64,000 nucleotides of DNA, from positions 1 to 64,000 of the forward strand of contig NZ_SDQE01000001.1 in the NCBI RefSeq assembly GCF_004153455.1. Direction: 5' to 3'. Below are positions 52,863-60,841 of this stretch, piece after piece. Made by a program: the position numbers and the translations under genes. Each line of letters begins with the position of its first letter. Position 1 is the stretch's first letter. The stretch comes from Allopusillimonas ginsengisoli (GTDB lineage Bacteria; Pseudomonadota; Gammaproteobacteria; Burkholderiales; Burkholderiaceae_B). The notes beneath the pieces were generated by a model. That model was not told the DNA's origin, did not search any database, and saw only the letters and a list, made by a program, of their open reading frames with translations.

Positions 52863-53936
52863 TTATGCTCCTGTTCGCGGCGCAAGGATAAGATCGCCGG
52901 CGTCGTCAAAGACAAAACATGCTGCGGGCGAAAAATACAGAGGTAGCTGGCCTCCGATCTCCAGGTTGTGAACGCCCGGAAGCTGTGCGACCAGGTCTCC
53001 AATTTCTGTCCTGAGATGCAGAAAGGTATCGGAACCGGAAATTTCCCCCAGCAGTACACGGCCATCCAGGCTGATGTCCCCTTCACGACGCTGCAACCGC
53101 AAGGAAACCGCCCGCAGGCCGACTGTGACTTTCCCGGGCGCCCCCAGACTATCGTCCATCGTCAGTGGCAACAGGCCGGATCGCGGCAGCTGCACGCCGC
53201 CGGATACGCGTGGCGCAGTAAAGAAATTCATGGGGGGATCGCTGTACGCCCTCGCGACCTTCAGGGTTTGCGGATGCTGAAACACATCCAGCGCAGGGCC
53301 ATATTGCAAAACCTTGCCTTTATCAACCACGGCCGTGTACCCCCCCAGCAGCAAGGCTTCTGTCGGCTCCGTGGTGGCGTACACAATGGTTGAGTCGCCA
53401 CTGGCAAATACCTGCCCAAGCTCTTCACGCAACTCTTCGCGCAATTTGTAATCCAGATTCACCAACGGTTCGTCAAGCAGCATGAGCGGCGCATTTTTGG
53501 CCAGCGCCCGCGCCAGCGCAACGCGCTGCTGCTGCCCGCCCGACAACTCTTCCGGCAGCCGGTCAAGAAACATGTCGATATGCAGGCGCTGAGCGAGCTG
53601 GCGTACTCGCTCTTGCGTGTTGCGTTCACCGCGCAAACGCAGCGGCGAAGCGATATTCTGCGCGACCGTCATGGAGGGGTAGTTGATGAACTGCTGATAC
53701 ACCATGGCAACATTGCGCTGACGTACCGGCATGCCGGTCACATCCTTGTCATCGACAAGCACGCGACCCGAACTCGGCCGGTCCAGCCCGGCCATGATGC
53801 GCATGAGGCTGGTCTTGCCCGCCTGCGTGGCGCCCAGCAGCACAGTCACCGCGCCAGGAGCAAGCTCGAGGGAGGTGTTATACAGCCAAGTGTTCCGCCC
53901 TTCTTTCCGGGTTATCTCTTCAAGCGCCAACCGCAT
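52863..53936 (-). CDS. glpS: Glycerol ABC transporter ATP-binding protein
   Basis: A 357-residue ATPase, first gene of the glpSTPQUV operon. The signature loop is canonical (ELSGGQQQRVALARALA), and Walker B is LMLLDEPLVNLD. Walker A reads GATQAGKTS, in which the second usual Gly is replaced by Ala, and the H-loop position (YATTEPTEAL) has Thr instead of His. With GlpT's altered signature, the pair may have two unequal ATP sites. Two bases separate it from glpT. Confidence 0.9.
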   Translation of the reverse strand: MRLALEEITRKEGRNTWLYNTSLELAPGAVTVLLGATQAGKTSLMRIMAGLDRPSSGRVLVDDKDVTGMPVRQRNVAMVYQQFINYPSMTVAQNIASPLRLRGERNTQERVRQLAQRLHIDMFLDRLPEELSGGQQQRVALARALAKNAPLMLLDEPLVNLDYKLREELREELGQVFASGDSTIVYATTEPTEALLLGGYTAVVDKGKVLQYGPALDVFQHPQTLKVARAYSDPPMNFFTAPRVSGGVQLPRSGLLPLTMDDSLGAPGKVTVGLRAVSLRLQRREGDISLDGRVLLGEISGSDTFLHLRTEIGDLVAQLPGVHNLEIGGQLPLYFSPAACFVFDDAGDLILAPRTGA

Positions 53937-53983
53937 GATTTTCCCTCGGTTCTTTTCTGATTTGTTCTAATTCGCTCATTATC

Positions 53984-54044
53984 TTTCGTTTTGACGCAGA
54001 TTTCCGTCATAGAAAACCCTAAGATCGATTCGTTTTCTTTCGAT
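53984..54044. promoter_or_regulatory. Putative GlpR operator region between glpS and glpR
   Basis: The element TTCGTTTT occurs at 53985-53992 and 54029-54036, and TTTCGAT follows at 54038-54044. DeoR-type GlpR repressors bind repeats built on TTCG/CGAA. The site lies between the transporter operon and glpR-glpK, so one repressor could control both. Spacing and half-site order are irregular, so this remains tentative. Confidence 0.4.
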
Positions 54045-54079
54045 GTAAAGTTTCACATCACTATGGAACATCTTTGCTC

Positions 54080-54850
54080 ATGAACCCCAACCCCCGTCAA
54101 ATCCGTTTACTGCAGCACGTGCACGCGCGCGGCACGAGTTCCCTGGAAGACCTTGCACAGTATCTGGAAGTCACGGTGCAGACTGTCAGGCGCGATGTGC
54201 GGCGCCTGTCCGAGGCAGGTCTGCTGGCACGTTTTCATGGCGGTACCAGCCTGCCCAATTCCACGATCGAAAATATTGCCTATCACCAGCGCGAGAATCT
54301 GCATGCCGAAGGCAAAACCCGCATTGCCCAGGCTGTGGCGCGCGCGGTGCCCAACGATTGTTCGCTGCTGATCAATATAGGCACGACAACCGAAGCCATT
54401 GCCAAGGCCCTCATGAACCATTCGGGGCTTCGCGTCATCACGAACAACATCAATGTGGCGGCCATTCTCAGCCGCAATGACCGGTGCGAGGTCATTGTGG
54501 CAGGCGGGGTCGTGCGCCCCCGCGACAATGGCATCATTGGCGAAGCGACCGTAGACTTTATCCGTCAGTTCAAGGTGGATATCGCGTTGATCGGCATTTC
54601 GGGCATCGAAGAGGATGGGTCGCTGCGCGACTACGACTACCGGGAAGTCAAGGTGACGCAGGCCATCATGGCGCATGCGCGCGAGGTCTGGCTCGCCACT
54701 GACGCCAGCAAGTTCAATCGGCAGGCCATGGTTCAGGTCGCCAGTCTGTCGCAGATAGACCGACTGTTTACCGACGAAAAACCCCCGACGCCATTTACCG
54801 ACCTGCTCGCCCAGGCGCAGGTTAGCCTGGAAATCGCGGGGCGCTTGTGA
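54080..54850 (+). CDS. glpR: DeoR family repressor of glycerol genes
   Basis: A 256-residue repressor. The N-terminal helix-turn-helix has SSLEDLAQYLEVTVQTVRRDVRRLSEAGLLARFHGG near residues 20-55. The sugar-phosphate-sensing domain has LLINIGTTTEAIAKAL, ITNNINVAAILS and GIIGEATVDFI, as in GlpR. Its ligand is probably glycerol 3-phosphate. ATG 54080 has GGAACA upstream; a TTG two codons earlier is also in frame. The gene is divergent from the transporter operon and precedes glpK. Confidence 0.92.
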   Translation: MNPNPRQIRLLQHVHARGTSSLEDLAQYLEVTVQTVRRDVRRLSEAGLLARFHGGTSLPNSTIENIAYHQRENLHAEGKTRIAQAVARAVPNDCSLLINIGTTTEAIAKALMNHSGLRVITNNINVAAILSRNDRCEVIVAGGVVRPRDNGIIGEATVDFIRQFKVDIALIGISGIEEDGSLRDYDYREVKVTQAIMAHAREVWLATDASKFNRQAMVQVASLSQIDRLFTDEKPPTPFTDLLAQAQVSLEIAGRL

Positions 54851-54904
54851 CGGCATTGTCCACCTCGTAAACTGCCAGTCAACTCTTCAGCTTTCCACTC
54901 AGCC

Positions 54905-56398
54905 ATGACTTACATTCTCGCTCTCGATCAGGGTACATCCAGCACACGCAGCATCGTCTTCGACAAAGCAGGCCACATTATTGGGCTGGCCCAGAAAGAG
55001 TTCACCCAGATTTATCCGCAGCCAGGCTGGGTGGAACACGATCCTGCGGAAATCTGGCAAACGCAGCTGGATACTGCCCGGGAAGCCATCGACAAAGCCG
55101 GCCTGAAGCCGTCGGACATTCACGCTGCGGGCATCACCAACCAGCGCGAAACGACCCTGGTCTGGAACCGCAAGACGGGGCAGCCTATTTACAACGCTAT
55201 TGTGTGGCAGGATCGCCGTGCCGAAGCCACCTGCGCCGCCTTGCGCGAACAGGGGTTTGGCGACGCAATCCTGCAAAAGACCGGCCTGCGTGTCGACGCC
55301 TACTTTTCGGCCACCAAGTTGAAATGGATACTGGACAATGTGCCGCAGGCGCGCACGCTGGCCCGCAACGGCGAACTGGCGTTCGGAACGGTGGACAGCT
55401 GGCTCATCTGGCAACTGACCAAAGGACAGCAGCATGTCACGGATGTCAGCAATGCCTCGCGCACCATGCTTTTCAACGTGCATGACAACCAGTGGGATCC
55501 TGATCTGATGCAGATGCTGGATATTGATCCGTCACTGATGCCCAGAGTGCTGCCCTCCGGGGCGGAATTCGGCGCCATTGATACTTCGCTGCTTGGGCAT
55601 GCCATCCCGATCTGCGGTGTGGCGGGCGATCAGCAAAGCGCACTGTTCGGGCAGGCCTGCTTCAGCGAGGGCATGGCCAAGAACACCTATGGCACGGGTT
55701 GCTTCATGCTGATGCACACGGGCAGCAAGTTCCAGGTATCGCAGAATGGGCTGGTCACAACCAGCGCCGCTCAGGTCAGCGAACAAACCGAATATGCCAT
55801 GGAAGGCAGCGTATTCGTGGCCGGCGCCGTGGTGCAATGGCTGCGCGACGGACTGGGCGCCTTTCACAAGAGCAGTGAAATCGAGGCACTGGCCCAATCC
55901 GTGCCTGATGCGGGAGGCGTCATGGTCGTTCCGGCGTTCACTGGCCTGGGCGCGCCCTATTGGAAGCCAGATGTACGCGGCACGATCACCGGCTTGACCC
56001 GTGGCTCCACCATGGCCCATATTGCTCGCGCGTCGCTGGAAAGCATTGCCTACCAAAGCGCAGCCCTGCTGCAAGCCATGAGCCGCGATGCCGTGGCATC
56101 CGGCGGCGCCCCCCTGACCGAGCTGCGCGTAGATGGCGGCGCATGCGTGAATGATCTGCTCATGCAGTTCCAGGCCGATCTGCTGGGCATCCCGGTGTTG
56201 CGCCCCACCATGGTTGAAACCACTGCACTGGGCGCCGCATATCTGGCAGGGTTGACCAGCGGAATCTATAAGGACAAGGAGGAGCTTGCTTCTCACTGGA
56301 AGGTGGAGCGGCGCTTTGACCCGCAATTGCCCTCAGCACAGGCCAAGGGCCTCATGGAGCGCTGGGAGCACGCCGTGCGTCAAGCGTGCGCCGAATGA
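54905..56398 (+). CDS. glpK: Glycerol kinase
   Basis: A 497-residue cytoplasmic kinase that converts glycerol and ATP to glycerol 3-phosphate, trapping it in the cell. It opens with [43 protein letters not shown], and [12 protein letters not shown] and [13 protein letters not shown] follow, with the FGGY-type end [22 protein letters not shown]. All are strongly conserved. Length is normal. The stop overlaps the next gene (ATGA). Confidence 0.98.
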   Translation: MTYILALDQGTSSTRSIVFDKAGHIIGLAQKEFTQIYPQPGWVEHDPAEIWQTQLDTAREAIDKAGLKPSDIHAAGITNQRETTLVWNRKTGQPIYNAIVWQDRRAEATCAALREQGFGDAILQKTGLRVDAYFSATKLKWILDNVPQARTLARNGELAFGTVDSWLIWQLTKGQQHVTDVSNASRTMLFNVHDNQWDPDLMQMLDIDPSLMPRVLPSGAEFGAIDTSLLGHAIPICGVAGDQQSALFGQACFSEGMAKNTYGTGCFMLMHTGSKFQVSQNGLVTTSAAQVSEQTEYAMEGSVFVAGAVVQWLRDGLGAFHKSSEIEALAQSVPDAGGVMVVPAFTGLGAPYWKPDVRGTITGLTRGSTMAHIARASLESIAYQSAALLQAMSRDAVASGGAPLTELRVDGGACVNDLLMQFQADLLGIPVLRPTMVETTALGAAYLAGLTSGIYKDKEELASHWKVERRFDPQLPSAQAKGLMERWEHAVRQACAE

Positions 56399-57591
56399 GT
56401 CCAAACCTTGCTTTGGCTTGCTGGACAGAAAACGAGCAGAAACGCCAGGCGGGCTGGCTGGCAGCGCAGTATGGCCCGGCGCCGCGACGCATTCTTATTG
56501 GCGACGATACACTGAATGCCGATGCGGCCTATCGCCTGGCCAGCCAGGGCACAGCCATACTCTGGCGGGGCGATTTTCATAATGGCCGACAACTGCTGCA
56601 GGCGATGGCGCGGCGTATCGACGCCCGGCGCAACGATGCTCACAAAGCAAAGCGTACCCCACGCAACACCGCCGATGTACGCAGCGCATCCCTGTCGGCA
56701 GCCGATATATTCAACCAGCACCGCCTGCGGCAATCCCAGCGCGCGCAAATTCTTAACCGCCTGCTGATAGAGCTGGTGGACACCCCGTCGGCACAGCATG
56801 ACACAACCTTGTCGCTCGATCTTCGGCGCGCACCCGACGTTGGCCAGGCATGCGAAGCCGCGATAGGCCCGGTCGCGGGGCCCTTATTGCTCCCGCTGCG
56901 AGCCTTGCAAGGCTATATCGGCGCTTATGAATGGCTCAGAAAAGGCGTGGCCGTTCCCGGCTTGCCAGGTCGGATCCATGTCAGCTATGGCGTATTCTCG
57001 CCAAATCGGGGCGAATATTTGGATCTGGTCCAGCAGGCGCCGCTACCCTCCACCCGTCTGGCCTTCGACATCGGCACGGGCAGCGGCGTGCTCGCCGCAG
57101 TGCTGGCGCAGCGCGGGGTGCAGGCAATTGTGGCCACGGACCTGGATGATCGGGCGCTGGATTGCGCGCGCCGCAACATCGAACGGCTTGGCTTCGAGCA
57201 GATTGTCGAACTACGCAAGGCGGATCTCTTTCCTGCGGGCACCAGCCCATTGATCGTCTGCAACCCTCCCTGGCTGCCGGCCAGGCCAACGACGGCAATC
57301 GAAAACGCGATCTATGATCCCGACAGTCGCATGCTGCTCGGCTTTCTGCACGGCTTGGGCGCTCACCTGGACAACGAGGGCGAAGGTTGGCTCATCATGT
57401 CCGACCTGGCCGAGCACCTGGGTCTGCGTGCCCCGGACTTTTTACCCCAAGCGATATCCGACGCGGGATTACGCGTCATTGACCGACTGGATACGCGTCC
57501 GCGCCACGCCAAGCCACTGGACACATCAGACCCGCTTTATGCCGCAAGGCGCTTGGAAACCACCTCGCTTTGGCGCCTGGGACAGCGCTAG
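56395..57591 (+). CDS. Class I SAM-dependent methyltransferase (PrmC-like core)
   Basis: A 398-residue protein. The C-terminal half is a methyltransferase with SAM loop [18 protein letters not shown] near residues 224-241, the acidic [21 protein letters not shown], and the catalytic-type NPPW motif in VCNPPWLP near residues 291-298. NPPW/NPPY motifs occur in enzymes that methylate glutamine, adenine or guanine nitrogens. The N-terminal 180 residues are less familiar and may bind the substrate. It overlaps glpK by 4 bases, so it is translated with the glycerol kinase, but any tie to glycerol is unproven. Confidence 0.85.
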   Translation: MSPNLALACWTENEQKRQAGWLAAQYGPAPRRILIGDDTLNADAAYRLASQGTAILWRGDFHNGRQLLQAMARRIDARRNDAHKAKRTPRNTADVRSASLSAADIFNQHRLRQSQRAQILNRLLIELVDTPSAQHDTTLSLDLRRAPDVGQACEAAIGPVAGPLLLPLRALQGYIGAYEWLRKGVAVPGLPGRIHVSYGVFSPNRGEYLDLVQQAPLPSTRLAFDIGTGSGVLAAVLAQRGVQAIVATDLDDRALDCARRNIERLGFEQIVELRKADLFPAGTSPLIVCNPPWLPARPTTAIENAIYDPDSRMLLGFLHGLGAHLDNEGEGWLIMSDLAEHLGLRAPDFLPQAISDAGLRVIDRLDTRPRHAKPLDTSDPLYAARRLETTSLWRLGQR

Positions 57592-57647
57592 CGGCGAATA
57601 CTCATTAAACTATCTCTTTTATGCGTACCGGAGGCTTCGCCCTCATC

Positions 57648-58115
57648 ATGTTGCAGAAAATCGTACTGGCCGTTGCCATCTTCATCGTCATTCTGGTTGC
57701 ACTGACCTTCGGCGAAACCATAGCCATCGAGGCCTTCCAGTGGATATCGCATCTTGCCGGCGTGGTCATCCATAATTTCTCGGACCTGTATTACGCGTTA
57801 GTGCAATACGTCTCGACGCACAGTGTCAAGGTGCTCATCGCCCTGCTGCTGACTATCCCAATCTGCTACTGGATCATCAAAAGCAAGGGAAATGAGATGC
57901 GCAAGCCCAACAGCCAGCGCAAGATTGCCATTGTGCTTGCCATCTTCCTGGGGTGGCTGGGCGCGCACCGCTTTTACCTGGGCCAGACAGGCTGGGGCAT
58001 TATTTATCTGCTGATTCTTTACCTGTTCGCCCCGTTGGCGGTGGTGCTGGGATTCATTGACGCCATTCGCTATCTGTTCATGACAGAAGAAGAGTTTTCC
58101 CCCCGCCAGGTTTAA
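57648..58115 (+). CDS. TM2 domain-containing membrane protein
   Basis: About 155 residues with hydrophobic helices near residues 3-22 and 64-80, then a TM2 domain near 93-145. The TM2 domain is seen as KIAIVLAIFLGWLGAHRFYLGQTGWGIIYLL followed by APLAVVLGFIDAIRYL, with the conserved GxHRFYLG. Function is unknown; these proteins often occur near unrelated genes. GGAGG lies 13 nt before ATG 57648; an ATG at 57621 is in frame but has no such site. Confidence 0.8.
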   Translation: MLQKIVLAVAIFIVILVALTFGETIAIEAFQWISHLAGVVIHNFSDLYYALVQYVSTHSVKVLIALLLTIPICYWIIKSKGNEMRKPNSQRKIAIVLAIFLGWLGAHRFYLGQTGWGIIYLLILYLFAPLAVVLGFIDAIRYLFMTEEEFSPRQV

Positions 58116-58129
58116 GACGCCAGCACGTC

Positions 58130-58876
58130 ATGATGTTCAGACTGGTCGCCAGCCAGGCCGCGAATCCGCAGGATCCGCGCTCCGACGAGCCCCTCATTGA
58201 GCTGGCCAGCCGACAGGGGCCCGTCGCCTGTATCTGGGAATCGGCCCAGAGTTTGGTGGTACCGCGCACCTATCGGCGTTTTGGCAATTTTCCCGAAGCC
58301 TGCGCCCAGTTTGCCGCGAGCGGGTGGCCTGTTGCCGTCAGGCTTTCGGGAGGGGGCATCGTCCCGCAGGGGCCTGGCATCATCAACCTGAGCCTCGCCT
58401 ACAAGGCAGAGGGAAAGCCGCTGGATGCGTCGGATCATGCCTATCTGCTGATCTGCCAAATGATCAGCCGGGCGCTGACGCCCTTTGGTATTTCCTGCCA
58501 TCCCGCTGCCGTCGAGGGTTCATTCTGTGATGGGCGCTACAACCTGGCGATAGGCAGGGGCGAGAATCTCCGAAAGGTCGCGGGTACAGCCCAAGTATGG
58601 CGACGTCTGCCCACCCCCGACAATGAACAGGCGCATACCCAGGTTGTTCTGGTGCACGCGCTGATTCTGGCCTGCGTTGATATTCAGGCGGTGACCACAC
58701 AGGCGAACCGTTTTGAGCAGATGCTGGGGAGCGACAAACGCTACAAGCCCGATCGGGCGGCCTCCCTGTTCGATCTATGTACGCTACCCGAGTGTTCACC
58801 GGGTGATTTTCTGGATGCGCTCAAGGCGTCTCTTGCCCGCAGCGTGGATTCAACACACATCCCGCAGGCAGTCTGA
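58130..58876 (+). CDS. Lipoate-protein ligase A-like protein
   Basis: A 248-residue member of the BPL/LplA/LipB fold. It shows the cofactor-binding core VAVRLSGGGIVPQGPGIINLSLAY near residues 67-90 and the lysine-bearing KVAGTAQVWRR near 145-155, the Lys expected to contact lipoyl-AMP. EGSFCDGRYNLAIGRG matches the LplA pattern EGxxDx...gRK. The usual His/Asp in GGGxVxHDxGN is Pro-Gln here, so substrate or activity may differ. Its target protein is not evident nearby. Confidence 0.78.
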   Translation: MMFRLVASQAANPQDPRSDEPLIELASRQGPVACIWESAQSLVVPRTYRRFGNFPEACAQFAASGWPVAVRLSGGGIVPQGPGIINLSLAYKAEGKPLDASDHAYLLICQMISRALTPFGISCHPAAVEGSFCDGRYNLAIGRGENLRKVAGTAQVWRRLPTPDNEQAHTQVVLVHALILACVDIQAVTTQANRFEQMLGSDKRYKPDRAASLFDLCTLPECSPGDFLDALKASLARSVDSTHIPQAV

Positions 58877-58975
58877 CGCGCGCCTGAAAAGATGTCCGCC
58901 TTTCATTTGAATTGAATTACAATAGCATTATCATAACGAGAAGTCTGGATCCACCATCCAGCAGATCATTCAGCC

Positions 58976-59176
58976 ATGGAAAGCAAGACAGCACGACTCA
59001 CTGTGCTCATCGACCCCAACAAGAAAAAAGCCTTTGAGCGCCTGTGCGCCAGTCAGGACATTACCCCTTCGCAGGTGGTCCGACAATTGATACGCAATTA
59101 CCTGGCCGAGCACGGCGTAAGTTACACACGCGCCGAACCAGTCAGCAACCCGAAAGTTTCAACCAAGGCAGGATAA
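58976..59176 (+). CDS. Small ribbon-helix-helix protein (CopG/Arc-like)
   Basis: A 66-residue protein. The first 46 residues fit a ribbon-helix-helix DNA-binding fold: a beta strand ARLTVLID, then helix KKKAFERLCASQ, turn ITPS and helix QVVRQLIRNYLAEHG. The tail is short and basic. It probably binds DNA as a dimer; no toxin or partner gene is next to it. AACGAGAAG and an AT-rich stretch lie upstream. A T-run follows the stop codon. Confidence 0.7.
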   Translation: MESKTARLTVLIDPNKKKAFERLCASQDITPSQVVRQLIRNYLAEHGVSYTRAEPVSNPKVSTKAG

Positions 59177-59202
59177 GGTACTTTTTTTGCCTCTCGAGAA
59201 AC

Positions 59203-59802
59203 TCAGGCGCTGGCCGGCCAGGCTGCCATTGCCTGACGCACGATCGCCTGAACACTTGTACGTGAAGCGCCGTCTCGTGTCAGGACGGCCAGGCCATTGA
59301 GCACCGTCGCGTAAAAATCCGCCAGGGCGCCCGCGTCCGCATCCGGCGCCAATTCGTTGGCCGATTGTCCTTGCCGTATGCGATGGAAAATCGCTTCTCG
59401 CGTGCCTTGCCGGTAGCCCTGCAGAAATTCGTCGACCTTTTTATTCTGCTGGGCACAATTGGCGGCGCCCAACACGACCAGACAGCCACGCGGCCGATCC
59501 GGCCCCTGGGCGGCCGAGCCTGCCGCCTGCAGCATCGCTTCGATTGCCTTGTACGCGGTTGCGCCTTCGCGCAGCGCGCGCGCGGTAGTGCCACCATCGC
59601 GGGCAACATAGAATTCCACCGCCTCCCGGAATAACTGCTCCTTATTGCCGAACGCGTTATACAGACTGGGGGGGGTAATGCCCATTGCGCTGGTGAGGTC
59701 TGCGATGGACGTGCCCTCATAGCCATGCTCCCAGAACATTTCCATCGCCACGCGCAAGGCTGCCGTGCGGTCAAAATTCCTTGGACGCCCTCTTTCAGCC
59801 AT
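59203..59802 (-). CDS. TetR family transcriptional regulator
   Basis: A 199-residue repressor-type protein. The helix-turn-helix is in LRVAMEMFWEHGYEGTSIADLTSAMGITPPSLYNAFGNKEQLFREAVEFY near residues 15-64. The C-terminal ligand domain includes GCLVVLGAANCAQQN, as in AcrR/YcdC-like proteins. It is divergent from an SDR gene, which it probably controls together with itself. Confidence 0.9.
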   Translation of the reverse strand: MAERGRPRNFDRTAALRVAMEMFWEHGYEGTSIADLTSAMGITPPSLYNAFGNKEQLFREAVEFYVARDGGTTARALREGATAYKAIEAMLQAAGSAAQGPDRPRGCLVVLGAANCAQQNKKVDEFLQGYRQGTREAIFHRIRQGQSANELAPDADAGALADFYATVLNGLAVLTRDGASRTSVQAIVRQAMAAWPASA

Positions 59803-59821
59803 GATGATCCAATTTATTTAG

Positions 59822-59886
59822 CGAACACTATAAAAACTTCTTGACGAGATAACCGGATTGATTTTACTATTTTATAACGATCACTA
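59822..59886. promoter_or_regulatory. Promoter and repeated sites between tetR and SDR genes
   Basis: TTGACG at 59841-59846 and TACTAT at 59865-59870, 18 bp apart, form a plausible promoter for the SDR gene. It is flanked by direct repeats CGAACACTA (59822-59830) and CGATCACTA (59878-59886), candidates for the TetR protein. TetR proteins normally prefer palindromes, so the site is tentative. Confidence 0.45.
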
Positions 59887-59903
59887 CATTAAATGGAAAT
59901 TAT

Positions 59904-60644
59904 ATGACTGCTCTCTCTGGAAAAACCGCCGTCGTCACGGGTGGAAGTCGCGGCATCGGCGCTGCGATCGTGCGCCAATTTGCCCAGGCGGGCGCCAATG
60001 TTGCGTTCACGTATGCAAGATCTGGCGAGGCGGCGCAACAGCTTGTCACCGAACTCGAAGCGGCCGGCGCGGGTGCTTTGGCCATACAGGCCGATAGCGC
60101 CAATCCCAGCGAGATCAGCGCAGCGATTGCGCGGGCAACACAACAATTCGGCCAGCTCGATGTTCTGGTCAACAATGCCGGGGTTTTCGAGGTGAAATCC
60201 CTGAATGACTGTACCCTGGAGGACTATGAGCATGTAATGAATATCAACACGCGCGCGGTGTTCATGGCCATGCGCGACGCCGCGAAGATCATTCAGGACA
60301 AAGGGCGCATCATCAATATAGGCAGCAATCTGGCCGAGCGTGTTCCACAAGCAGGATTAACGCTGTATACGATGAGCAAGGCCGCCGTGTGGGGGTTGAC
60401 CAAGGCCGCGGCGCGAGACCTTGGACATCGGGGCATTACCGTAAACATCATTCAACCTGGTTCAACGGATACTGACATGAACCCCGCGGACGGGCCTCAC
60501 GCCGACCATCAACGCCAATTGAGAGCCATCCCCGTATATAACTCACCCGATGACATCGCTGCCATGGCGGTTTACCTTGCCTCCGACGCTGCCCAACATA
60601 TTACGGGCAGCAGCCTGCTCGTTGATGGCGGGGCGAATATCTGA
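59904..60644 (+). CDS. SDR family NAD(P)-dependent oxidoreductase
   Basis: A 246-residue short-chain dehydrogenase. The cofactor loop is VTGGSRGIGAAIVRQFAQAGANVAFTYA near residues 11-38, with NNAG at LDVLVNNAGVF. The catalytic set is Ser in IINIGSNLAE, then Tyr-x3-Lys in LYTMSKAAV. The C-terminal signature QPGSTDTDMNP and GSSLLVDGGANI are typical. Substrate unknown; Arg near the cofactor loop suggests NADP. It is divergent from TetR and about 200 bp before the converging SulP gene. Confidence 0.93.
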   Translation: MTALSGKTAVVTGGSRGIGAAIVRQFAQAGANVAFTYARSGEAAQQLVTELEAAGAGALAIQADSANPSEISAAIARATQQFGQLDVLVNNAGVFEVKSLNDCTLEDYEHVMNINTRAVFMAMRDAAKIIQDKGRIINIGSNLAERVPQAGLTLYTMSKAAVWGLTKAAARDLGHRGITVNIIQPGSTDTDMNPADGPHADHQRQLRAIPVYNSPDDIAAMAVYLASDAAQHITGSSLLVDGGANI

Positions 60645-60841
60645 AACTACGCTTGAGGGCCTCGCAACCCTGCCCGCTGGCGCGACGGCCCGCCGTGACC
60701 CCGCGGATGTACGGGTGCAACCTTTACCTGATAATCATCATGGATTGAACGCTTGGCAAACCGGGGGCGCCCATGGACGAGGGGAAGTCGACGACATGAC
60801 GGTGCCAGGTCGGGGCAAATGCGCTGCCGATTGGCTGCGCA

